Positions 1-6,028 of a stretch of 9,737 bases of DNA are shown here, in pieces. The position numbers and the translations under genes were made by a program. The first letter of the stretch is position 1, and every line of letters begins with the position of its first letter. This stretch comes from NaphS2 sp964588535 (GTDB taxonomy: Bacteria > Desulfobacterota > DSM-4660 > Desulfatiglandales > Desulfatiglandaceae): positions 1 through 9,737 of the forward strand of contig CAZPQA010000102.1 in assembly GCA_964588535.1 (NCBI GenBank). Direction: 5' to 3'. A model generated the notes under the pieces. It was not told the DNA's origin, did not search any database, and saw only the letters and a program-made list of their open reading frames with translations.

Positions 1-48
1 CGCAGGCGTGAAAGGCCTGTGTCCTGGACCTGACTAGACGATGGGGAC
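1..48 (-). tRNA. tRNA-Glu(UUC), 3' part cut off by the window edge
   Basis: On the minus strand, bases 48 to 1 read as the first two thirds of a glutamate tRNA. The acceptor 5' strand GTCCCC starts at 48 and is followed by a D-arm resembling that of E. coli tRNA-Glu. The anticodon stem is CAGGC (19-15) paired with GCCTG (7-3). The seven-base loop CTTTCAC has anticodon TTC at 12-10. The T-arm and 3' acceptor strand lie outside the window. It points the same way as the tRNA-Lys at 272-348 and may share its transcript. Identity rests on similarity to the E. coli sequence recalled from memory and on the intact anticodon stem. Confidence 0.85.
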
Positions 49-212
49 GTTATTCGGTGTCCGTCCACAAATGGCCAATTTGCCCGATTTCGGCGTCAGA
101 CTCAAATTATAATCCTCAAAATACTAATTGTATTCCTGCGGTTATAATTTTCGCCTTCCTTGAACTCGAACAAATTTTCTCGTTTGTGGACGGACACTGT
201 TTACAATAACGT
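47..212. repeat. Long imperfect palindrome (MITE- or REP-like element) between two tRNA genes
   Basis: A 15-base arm GTGTCCGTCCACAAA at 57-71 is perfectly inverted at 183-197. Nested pairs share nearly the same centre (position 127): 77-82 with 171-176, 85-87 with 166-168, 92-95 with 152-155, 104-112 with 142-150, and 120-124 with 130-134 around a 5-base loop. A further 8-base pair, 47-54 with 205-212, lies outside the main arms with an asymmetric bulge. The whole can fold into one long hairpin as RNA or single-stranded DNA. Each inner arm carries a perfect TATAAT, at 106-111 on minus and 143-148 on plus. No open reading frame fits inside. I infer a non-autonomous mobile or dispersed palindromic element; copy number cannot be seen from one window. 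Confidence 0.75.
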
Positions 213-271
213 GTGAATGGTCACCGCCGAGGCATTCGCCTCAGATGAAGTCCCGGTATATGTTTCTGTGC

Positions 272-348
272 TGGTGGGCCGTGCGAGAGTCGAACTCGCG
301 ACCAACGGATTAAAAGTCCGCTGCTCTACCAAACTGAGCTAACGGCCC
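272..348 (-). tRNA. tRNA-Lys(UUU)
   Basis: The minus strand from 348 to 272 gives a complete cloverleaf. The acceptor strands are 348-342 (GGGCCGT) and 282-276 (ACGGCCC), a full 7-bp match, followed by discriminator A at 275 and an encoded CCA at 274-272. The anticodon stem GCGGA/TCCGT encloses loop CTTTTAA, with anticodon TTT at 314-312. The T-arm contains the usual GTTCGA-type loop. It resembles E. coli tRNA-Lys closely. A promoter-like sequence lies 15 bases upstream. It reads lysine codons AAA and AAG. Confidence 0.95.
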
Positions 349-362
349 GACCAGAATTCGAC

Positions 363-391
363 TAAGTAGCATTTCGTTTTCTTGATGTCAA
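363..391 (-). promoter_or_regulatory. Sigma70-like promoter for tRNA-Lys
   Basis: On the minus strand a perfect -35 box TTGACA (391-386) is followed by a 17-base spacer and TACTTA (368-363), preceded by TG one base upstream as in extended -10 promoters. The -10 hexamer itself is weak. The expected start of transcription is roughly 8 bases before the mature tRNA 5' end at 348, a normal leader for a bacterial tRNA. It lies in the 59-base space between the radical SAM stop codon and the tRNA. No terminator hairpin was seen there, so read-through from the protein operon is also possible. Confidence 0.55.
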
Positions 392-407
392 ATATTTTCT
401 TGGAAAA

Positions 408-1451
408 TCAGGCCGCAATTTTAGCGATGTTTTTCAGGATCAGGTTGATCTCTTCCCGGTTGGGCCGGTAGGGGTAATTCCATTGCTGAACGTCCGGCAG
501 GCAGTTGCCGAAGGGCCGGTTGCAGGCCACTTCCCCTTTGTCATCCAGGCAACCGGTGGTCATGAAAGGGATGCCTGATTGGATCACTGCCTCGAACCGT
601 TCCGGATCCACACCGAAGTCCACAATACTCCCTTTTTCATTGAATTCCATTTGATCCGGGCTAGAAATTTCGTTCTCAATGAGATGTCTGGCCAGTTGAA
701 TTCTCAGGTAGGTAGGCCAGGGCGGTTGGGGCATGTTACCCAGGCTCGAGTCTTCCTCGGCAAAAAAGGAAAAAAGATGGTTGTCCACCCCCATTTGCCA
801 CAGCTGATCCATGAGGGTGACCATTTCCTTTTCGGTTTCTCCCATGCCCACCATGAGGTGGGCGCCCACATTGTGCGGGCCGAATACCCCAAGGCTATCT
901 TTTATAAACTGCCAGTATTTTTCCCAGCGGTGGGGGCCTGATACCCCTTTGCCGCGGTATTGATCAAAGAGGCCGGGGGTTGCCAGATCAAGGGCCACGC
1001 CGACTTTATCGGCGCCGCAGCGTTTTGCTTCGTACAGGAAATCCTCATTCAGAATGGTGGGGCTCGTGAGGATGGATACCGGAAGTTTCGTCGCCCGGGT
1101 CAGTTGTTCGGTCATGCTTAGCGTATGGGCCTTGCACTTCCCGTTGGTGATCATGGAAATGCAGGTTCTTTTGACGTAGCCGGGCGCCCGGTTGACGGCG
1201 TCGATAATCTCCCCCATGGAAAAGAGAGGCCATTCCACATGAATGAAGCTTTTTTCCCCATAGGTTCCGGGACGTTTCTTGGCAAGCCCGCAATAGGCGC
1301 AATTGGCAGAGCACCCTTCGGGGTAGTGAACCAGCAGGTTGATGCATCGGTTGACCGCACCCCGGTACATCCTGTTGTGCATCAATCCCAGGGAGATGGC
1401 CGTGGCATGGCTCATTTTGGCGTATTCCGGGCTTTGTTTTTGGTCGGTCAT
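408..1451 (-). CDS. Radical SAM protein, LipS1/LipS2-type lipoyl synthase candidate
   Basis: A 347-residue radical SAM enzyme. The CxxxCxxC motif that binds the catalytic 4Fe-4S cluster is C47, C51, C54 (CSANCAYC). A GMGE-type SAM-binding stretch is at 202-205. The C-terminal end has three more cysteines, C301, C310 and C317, around CNRP (310-313), followed by WNYPYRP. This matches the auxiliary-cluster tail of the biotin-synthase-related family (COG2516) that includes archaeal LipS1/LipS2. Those enzymes insert the two sulfurs into octanoyl groups on lipoyl domains. Classical LipA has a different N-terminal CxxxxCxxxxxC motif, absent here. The ATG overlaps the stop of the ligase gene (TAATG at 1453-1449), and gcvH lies just upstream, which supports the lipoylation role. 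The published LipS system needs two such proteins and only one is in view; I cannot say which. Another radical SAM reaction is possible. Confidence 0.75.
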   Translation of the reverse strand: MTDQKQSPEYAKMSHATAISLGLMHNRMYRGAVNRCINLLVHYPEGCSANCAYCGLAKKRPGTYGEKSFIHVEWPLFSMGEIIDAVNRAPGYVKRTCISMITNGKCKAHTLSMTEQLTRATKLPVSILTSPTILNEDFLYEAKRCGADKVGVALDLATPGLFDQYRGKGVSGPHRWEKYWQFIKDSLGVFGPHNVGAHLMVGMGETEKEMVTLMDQLWQMGVDNHLFSFFAEEDSSLGNMPQPPWPTYLRIQLARHLIENEISSPDQMEFNEKGSIVDFGVDPERFEAVIQSGIPFMTTGCLDDKGEVACNRPFGNCLPDVQQWNYPYRPNREEINLILKNIAKIAA

Positions 1452-2518
1452 TACAATCTTACCTGATTTTCCTTTGCCAAAAGGACAGCCTGCGTGAGTG
1501 TGGGGACGTCGATGCCATAAATCATGTCATCGTGCCACACGGAGGCGATGTTTTCTTTAATACGTTCTTGGCGTGCGGATGTCCACTTGAGGGCGTTTTC
1601 GATTTTGTGAATATCGGCACTGGTGGAAAAGAAATCCCCGGTGATCAGGATGCTTTCAATGGAAGCGCCGGAAAGGGAAAGGTATATTTCCAGAAGTCCG
1701 CCCCGTGTTTTCAACTGTCCCACCCCCATCCGGGTTCTGGGGTGCTTGTGGGAAAAGATCCAGTCTTCCCGGGTGTACCGTTCATCGATGAAGTTCTGAA
1801 TGGTGTTCTGTTCCCAGGAATCGGGGCTGTCTTCCTGAAACACAATCTGGAACTCTTCCTCAAACGCCCCTTGAACCGCCTCCATGGTTTCCCTGACCGA
1901 AACCTCGCGACCTGTTTCATGCCGTATGGTTGTCATGCGCTGACTGAAACAGTTGTAGCCCTTGTCCTGGAATTTGACCACCGGTGTGTTCATGATATCG
2001 GTCATCAGTTCTACATCGAAGTTCACCAGAAGACTGGTATGAAACAGGAGCGTGTTGTTCGCTTCGGCGGCGGCGGATAATCCCGCGATTTTCTTTCCGC
2101 TGACTTCCAGGTCGTTCTTGGGTTGAAAATAGGCTTCAATCCCCAATTTGGTCAGCGCGTTTATGAGGACGATGCTCAACGATTCAAATACACCCCCCAC
2201 GCCCTTTTTTAGACCCGGGTAATCCACATTGATCCCTAGACCCAGTGAAACAATTTCCGGGCCCATTATGACGGTGCCGCCGCCGGTGCTTCTCCGATTG
2301 TACTCGATGCCACGGGCTTCGCACCGGTCCAGGCGCAAAGCCGCTTCCATATCCTGGTACTTTCCCACAATCGCCGAGGGGATAAAGTTGTAGAGGTGGA
2401 GTATGGGCGGCGAATGATGACGTCCCACGGCGCAGGGCAGGGTGTCGTCCACCGCCAGGCCCCGGGCAGTGGAAACCGGTGCTTCGAGATTTCTGAACAG
2501 ACGCCAGGGAGTGCTCAT
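1451..2518 (-). CDS. lplA: Lipoate-protein ligase A family (octanoate/lipoate to H-protein)
   Basis: A 355-residue member of the biotin/lipoate ligase fold. Such enzymes activate lipoate or octanoate with ATP and transfer it to the lysine of a lipoyl domain. Visible marks are RRSTGGGTV at 75-83 (acyl-adenylate loop), a KNDLEVSGKKIAG-type stretch at 134-146 with the family's conserved lysine, and HTSLLVNFD at 160-168. The region from about 255 to the end fits the accessory C-terminal domain of full-length LplA, so the ligase is single-chain. The N-terminus aligns with the family from the first residues, supporting this ATG. AAGG lies 7 bases upstream and the H-protein stop is 2 bases away. Next to a LipS-like gene, it may load octanoate for in-place sulfur insertion rather than salvage free lipoate; that is inference. 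Confidence 0.92.
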   Translation of the reverse strand: MSTPWRLFRNLEAPVSTARGLAVDDTLPCAVGRHHSPPILHLYNFIPSAIVGKYQDMEAALRLDRCEARGIEYNRRSTGGGTVIMGPEIVSLGLGINVDYPGLKKGVGGVFESLSIVLINALTKLGIEAYFQPKNDLEVSGKKIAGLSAAAEANNTLLFHTSLLVNFDVELMTDIMNTPVVKFQDKGYNCFSQRMTTIRHETGREVSVRETMEAVQGAFEEEFQIVFQEDSPDSWEQNTIQNFIDERYTREDWIFSHKHPRTRMGVGQLKTRGGLLEIYLSLSGASIESILITGDFFSTSADIHKIENALKWTSARQERIKENIASVWHDDMIYGIDVPTLTQAVLLAKENQVRL

Positions 2519-2520
2519 TG

Positions 2521-2967
2521 CTACGCCTTGGCCTTTTCCTCTTCCGTCCTTTTGATTTCCGCCTCAATGAAATCCGCCACCCCATCACCGTGAATCAGAT
2601 TGCCCAACTCATCTTTCAGGTCGTCTTCATCCTCGGCTTCGATTACCAGTATCCACCCTTCGCCGTAGGGGTCGGTGTTGATGAGGGAGGTGTCGTCCTC
2701 CAGGTCTTCGTTGATTTCGATGATTTCCCCGGAAACAGGGGCAACGAGTTTCCCAATCCATTTTCGGGACTGAATTTTGCCACAGGTCTCACCCTGTTCC
2801 ACATCGTCCTCTTCTTCGGGCAGATCAACAAACACGACGTCGCCCGCTTCTTTTTGAAACATGTCGTTCATACCGACGGTGATTTTGGTCCCCTCTACCC
2901 TGGCCCAACTGTGCTCTTCGTGGTAGTAGAGCTCGTCAGGCATGTTATAACCTTTGATTTCAGCCAT
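2521..2967 (-). CDS. gcvH: Glycine cleavage H-protein-like lipoyl carrier
   Basis: A 148-residue lipoyl carrier with H-protein features: HEEHSWAR near residues 16-23, GDVVFVDLP at 42-50 and APVSGEI at 76-82. By alignment the lipoylated lysine is K69, in the context QSRKW. Typical H-proteins have ESVKA here, so the glutamate three residues before the lysine is Q66 and the alanine after it is W70. The glycine eleven residues after the lysine is kept (G80). The protein is very acidic and slightly longer than the usual 125-130 residues, with a charged C-terminal tail. The start is the ATG at 2967, not the in-frame GTG at 3000, because of a strong ribosome binding site. No gcvP or gcvT is in view, so the partner may be the glycine cleavage system or another lipoyl-dependent enzyme. 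Confidence 0.9.
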   Translation of the reverse strand: MAEIKGYNMPDELYYHEEHSWARVEGTKITVGMNDMFQKEAGDVVFVDLPEEEDDVEQGETCGKIQSRKWIGKLVAPVSGEIIEINEDLEDDTSLINTDPYGEGWILVIEAEDEDDLKDELGNLIHGDGVADFIEAEIKRTEEEKAKA

Positions 2968-2977
2968 TTTTCTAAAA

Positions 2978-2983
2978 CCTCCC
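2978..2983 (-). promoter_or_regulatory. Ribosome binding site that fixes the gcvH start
   Basis: GGGAGG on the minus strand ends 10 bases before the ATG at 2967. It lies between the possible upstream GTG (3000) and this ATG. The 11 residues added by the GTG start (MHLILKGGFRK) do not resemble H-protein sequence, so the downstream ATG is preferred. Confidence 0.7.
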
Positions 2984-3005
2984 TTTAAAATAAGATGCAC
3001 AAACG

Positions 3006-4298
3006 TTAGGAAAACCTGGCCTTCACCGCTCTGGCATGAATGGGAAGACCTTCTGCTTCAGCAAGGGTGATCACCGTATCTTTCAGGCCGGCAAGACCTT
3101 CCCTGCTCAAATACTGAAATGTGGGTTTTTTGATGAAATCGTCCACGGACAGACCTGAAAACATGCGGGCGCACTGGCCGGTGGGCAGTACATGGTTGGT
3201 TCCGGAAGCATAATCCCCCACGGGTACGGGGGCATAGGGACCCATGAAAATGGAACCGGCATGCTTGATCCTGTTCAGGGTGATAAAGGGGTCCCGGGTG
3301 AGGATCTGAAGATGTTCCGCGGCATATTCATTGGTGAAGTCGATGGCCTGATCCATATCATTGGCAATGAGGACACAGGAGTGCTTAACCAGGGAAGATT
3401 CAAAGATATCCTTCCGCGGCAGTGTATCAAATTCGCTGTTGATGATATCACAAACCGCCTGGGCCAGTTCCCGGGACGGGGTCACCAGTACGGCGGCGGA
3501 ATCCGGATCGTGTTCCACCTGGCTCAAAAAATCAAGGGCGATCCATTCCGGTTTATCGCTGTCATCGGCCAGGATCAGGGATTCACTGGGGCCTGCCGGC
3601 GAATCAATGTCCACCTGTCCGTAGACCAGCATCTTGGCAGCGGTGACGTATTTGTTCCCGGGCCCCACGATCTTATCCACCCGGGGCATGGTTTCGGTGC
3701 CATAGGCGAGCCCGGCCACGCCCCAGGGACCACCCACCTTGAAAATCCGGTCGCAACCGGCAATGTCAGCCGCCACCAGGGTGGCGGGGTTGGCAGACAT
3801 TCCCTTTCCCGGAGGGGTCACAGCCACAACCTCTTCCACCCCGGCGACTTTTGCCGGGAGGACGGTCATCAGAATTGAGCTGGGGTAGATGGCGGTGCCA
3901 CCGGGGATGTAGCACCCCACCATGTCCATGGGCCGCGTTATTCTTCCTGCCAGAATGCCTGTCGCAACTTCAATGGACCACATTTCCCGCTCTTTCTGTG
4001 CGGTATGGAATTTGATGATGTTCGCTGCGGCCACTTTCAAGCAATCCACCACGTGGGGGTCCAGAAGGTCGTAAGCAGCAGCAATTTCTTCCCGCGTGGC
4101 TTCCAGATCGGACGGTCCGATATCTTCCTTGTGCTTTCGATAATGGGCAAGCGTTACCGCGTCACCGTTCTCTTTAATGTCAGTAACAATCCCGCGGACA
4201 TCCTCGAAAACCACCGAGATATCCTCCATGGACCTTTCCATAATCCCCTTTCGCCTTTCAGGCGTGAGATCATCAATCTTTTCCGTGTTCATTATCAT
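3006..4298 (-). CDS. hisD: Histidinol dehydrogenase
   Basis: A 430-residue protein of normal HisD length. HisD catalyses the last two steps of histidine synthesis, L-histidinol to L-histidine, with two NAD+ and a zinc ion. By comparison with the E. coli enzyme, the zinc ligands are Q260, H263, D362 and H421 and the catalytic pair is E328/H329 (EYAAEHLQ). Other marks are VDKIVGPGNKYVTAAK (207-222), SPAGPSES (233-240) and GDYASGTNHVLPT (361-373). All key residues are present, so it should be a true HisD rather than one of its sulfonate-dehydrogenase relatives. The start ATG overlaps the stop of the preceding lipoprotein gene (TAATG, 4300-4296), with AAGGA about 11 bases upstream; a second ATG two codons later is an alternative. 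No other his gene is nearby. The gcvH ATG follows 38 bases downstream. Confidence 0.95.
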   Translation of the reverse strand: MIMNTEKIDDLTPERRKGIMERSMEDISVVFEDVRGIVTDIKENGDAVTLAHYRKHKEDIGPSDLEATREEIAAAYDLLDPHVVDCLKVAAANIIKFHTAQKEREMWSIEVATGILAGRITRPMDMVGCYIPGGTAIYPSSILMTVLPAKVAGVEEVVAVTPPGKGMSANPATLVAADIAGCDRIFKVGGPWGVAGLAYGTETMPRVDKIVGPGNKYVTAAKMLVYGQVDIDSPAGPSESLILADDSDKPEWIALDFLSQVEHDPDSAAVLVTPSRELAQAVCDIINSEFDTLPRKDIFESSLVKHSCVLIANDMDQAIDFTNEYAAEHLQILTRDPFITLNRIKHAGSIFMGPYAPVPVGDYASGTNHVLPTGQCARMFSGLSVDDFIKKPTFQYLSREGLAGLKDTVITLAEAEGLPIHARAVKARFS

Positions 4299-5302
4299 TA
4301 TTTTGTCTTTCCTTTAATCTCGGTTTTCTTGAGTGGCATCTTCATGGGCCGCGTCATGGTCCTCCCTGTTTTGCTGTCACTGGTGAGCCAGACATAATCT
4401 GCCAGTCTTTTATTGATGGTTGACCGCTCTGTCAAGGGGTATAGCACGATGGTTGCTGTTTTCACATCAACACGCCGCAGGACCCGGTCAGGAATGCCGA
4501 ATTTGTTCATAATATGACCGTTGCCGGTAAAAACAACCATTTTTCCGCCATGCGCTTTGATGTACGCTGCAATGGTTTCGGCCATTGTTTCGTCCCAGAC
4601 GCATTGCGCCTGATAGAAATGATCGAAGCTTTCCACACTGTGCTTTGGGTTCTTCTTGAACGGGTGTTGCTTGAATATGCTGCTGAGGTATTCCCGATGC
4701 GCTTTGTTGTCAAGATCGATGTCCCGGGCCACCTGATTCCGTTCTTCAGGCGTCAGGCTTTTAAGTCCTGATCGGGCCACCTTTTTGACCACCGCATTCG
4801 GTGCGTTGATGCCCAGAAGCGCGGTTCCTTTATCCTGCGAAACCCATAGGATCGGGCGGTAGAGATGGTAGGGAAACCGCCAGCTGTTTTTCCAGTCAAC
4901 CTGTTCCAGGAAGGCCGTTTCATCCAGATCCCCATTCATGAATTTGTCCAGGGCCGGTTGCCGGGTGGTGTCGAAAAACTCCATTGCAACCGCCAGAGGA
5001 GGGGCGTAACGTGCCATAAGGGCTTGCAGTAACTGCACCTGGATGAGATGGTGCTCGGGGTTGTTATGCACCTCGCCTACGAAAATAACATCGACCGGTT
5101 TCAGCTTTTCAATCAGATCGGTAAAATTGATGGCCTCTCCCGTTTCAAGGTCAATAATTCTCCCCTGGGAAAAATGCCGCTCTATGCCTTCCACGGTGGC
5201 CAGTGGTGGCATAACGTGTTTTTTTTGGGCACAAGCCTGAAACATCATCAGAAGAACCGTAATTACAAGGTATAATCCATATTTTCGAACGGTAAAGCAC
5301 AT
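4298..5302 (-). CDS. ChaN-family lipoprotein (haem/iron-uptake-like)
   Basis: A 334-residue predicted lipoprotein. The N-terminus has a basic start, a hydrophobic stretch from about 9 to 21 and a lipobox-like FQAC with the modified cysteine at C24, so it is probably membrane-anchored outside the cytoplasm. The mature part matches the ChaN-like family (COG3016/DUF399): VDVIFVGEVHNNPEHHLIQ (70-88, GEVH at 76-79), VAMEFFD (105-111) and FTGNGHIM (258-265). Campylobacter jejuni ChaN binds haem and related proteins sit in haem-uptake loci; the wider fold includes EreA and Tiki-like hydrolases with GExH and GxxH motifs. Substrate here is unknown. It is the first gene of the minus-strand operon and joins hisD by a one-base TAATG overlap. 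No TonB receptor or haem genes are nearby. Confidence 0.8.
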   Translation of the reverse strand: MCFTVRKYGLYLVITVLLMMFQACAQKKHVMPPLATVEGIERHFSQGRIIDLETGEAINFTDLIEKLKPVDVIFVGEVHNNPEHHLIQVQLLQALMARYAPPLAVAMEFFDTTRQPALDKFMNGDLDETAFLEQVDWKNSWRFPYHLYRPILWVSQDKGTALLGINAPNAVVKKVARSGLKSLTPEERNQVARDIDLDNKAHREYLSSIFKQHPFKKNPKHSVESFDHFYQAQCVWDETMAETIAAYIKAHGGKMVVFTGNGHIMNKFGIPDRVLRRVDVKTATIVLYPLTERSTINKRLADYVWLTSDSKTGRTMTRPMKMPLKKTEIKGKTK

Positions 5303-5362
5303 ATTTTTTTCTCACGGATTTGAAGGCCGAAGTTCCCCGATTAAGCCCTCAGAACAATGGCC

Positions 5363-5391
5363 TTGACTCCGGGAGGTTCTATCATTAACCT
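5363..5391 (+). promoter_or_regulatory. Putative sigma70 promoter for the GNAT-uvrC pair
   Basis: TTGACT (5363-5368, 5 of 6 consensus) is followed by a 17-base spacer and TAACCT (5386-5391). The -10 box matches only the three most conserved positions. Transcription would start near 5398, leaving a leader of about 38 bases. It is the best plus-strand candidate in the 133-base divergent region. Confidence 0.4.
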
Positions 5392-5404
5392 TTGTTGGAT
5401 GCAA
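5376..5404 (-). promoter_or_regulatory. Putative sigma70 promoter for the lipoprotein-hisD-gcvH-lplA operon
   Basis: On the minus strand TTGCAT (5404-5399) is followed by 17 bases and TAGAAC (5381-5376). The match is moderate. It overlaps the proposed divergent plus-strand promoter, so the two could compete. A start near 5369 would give a leader of about 65 bases before the ATG at 5302. Confidence 0.35.
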
Positions 5405-5407
5405 CTT

Positions 5408-5425
5408 TTTTGAAAAATTTCAAAA
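5408..5425. repeat. 8-bp inverted repeat over the GNAT ribosome binding site
   Basis: TTTTGAAA (5408-5415) and TTTCAAAA (5418-5425) form a perfect inverted repeat with a 2-base centre. Its right arm includes the AAAA of the AAAAGG ribosome binding site (5422-5427) for the gene starting at 5436. It could be a protein-binding site or a weak RNA hairpin hiding the ribosome site; AT-rich composition makes chance a real option. Confidence 0.45.
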
Positions 5426-5435
5426 GGTTTAAATT

Positions 5436-6023
5436 ATGGAGCGCCAGCGAACCCTTACAAATGTGTTAAATGACTACCCGAAAGAACTGATTCTGAAGGA
5501 CGGTACCGGTGTAACCCTGAGGCCATTGGGGGATGGCGATCAGGATGCCCTTTTTAAAATGTTTCACCGGTTTCCCAAAGACGAATTGTGGTTCCTGAAT
5601 CATGATATGAATGACCCGAACCTGATTGACAGGTGGATCAGAAACCTGAATCCAAAGCGGGTGGTTTCCATTATCGCCCTTCTGGAAGGGAGGGTGATTG
5701 CCAACGCTGTGCTGATGATGAAAGATTATGGGGCCAAAAAACACATCGGCAAAATCCGGATTGCCGTGGATCCCGCCATGCGTGAAAAAAGGCTGGGAAC
5801 CTGGATGCTCCTGGACCTGATCAACATGGCAGTGGCTATCGGATTGGAAATCCTGGTGATGCGGTTGATTGAAGACCGGGATATTGCCGTGATTGAAGGG
5901 GTGAAAAAGCTCGATTTTGTTGAGCGGGCGATTTTTAAAGATCACGTGCTGGATATGGAGGAAAACCCCCACAACCTGGTGATCCTGACCAAACGCCTCC
6001 AAACCCGCTGGGATGATTTCTGA
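5436..6023 (+). CDS. GNAT-family N-acetyltransferase
   Basis: A 195-residue protein with a GNAT fold signature. VTLRPLGDGD (26-35) is the usual first strand. The acetyl-CoA motif A region is about 107-128, with IRIAVDP followed by REKRLGTWML. The first glycine of the pyrophosphate loop is replaced by R119 while G121 is kept. The later part (143-166, RLIEDRDIAVIEGVKKLDFVER) fits the motif B helix and strand, where such proteins compare an altered neighbour side chain. The substrate (protein, amine or small molecule) cannot be told from the sequence. The ATG has AAAAGG 8 bases upstream. It ends 5 bases before the uvrC ATG, so the two are probably co-transcribed; uvrC lacks a clear ribosome binding site and may depend on coupling. 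Confidence 0.8.
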   Translation: MERQRTLTNVLNDYPKELILKDGTGVTLRPLGDGDQDALFKMFHRFPKDELWFLNHDMNDPNLIDRWIRNLNPKRVVSIIALLEGRVIANAVLMMKDYGAKKHIGKIRIAVDPAMREKRLGTWMLLDLINMAVAIGLEILVMRLIEDRDIAVIEGVKKLDFVERAIFKDHVLDMEENPHNLVILTKRLQTRWDDF

Positions 6024-6028
6024 AAAAT

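Noticed and set aside
229..242. Small hairpin GAGGC-ATTC-GCCTC downstream of tRNA-Lys as a terminator
   Set aside because: Only a 5-bp stem and no run of T follows on the minus strand, so it does not look like an intrinsic terminator.
2968..3000. Upstream GTG start for gcvH
   Set aside because: The strong GGGAGG site lies inside this extension and serves the downstream ATG; the extra 11 residues do not resemble an H-protein N-terminus.
3192..3878. 228-codon plus-strand open frame opposite hisD
   Set aside because: It is antisense to well-conserved hisD and its translation, rich in G, H and D, resembles no protein family; it is a shadow frame.
3006..4298. HisD paralogue acting on sulfonates (HpsN-like) instead of histidinol
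   Set aside because: The zinc ligands, the EH catalytic pair and the GDYASGTNHVLPT and HARAV regions all follow true histidinol dehydrogenase.
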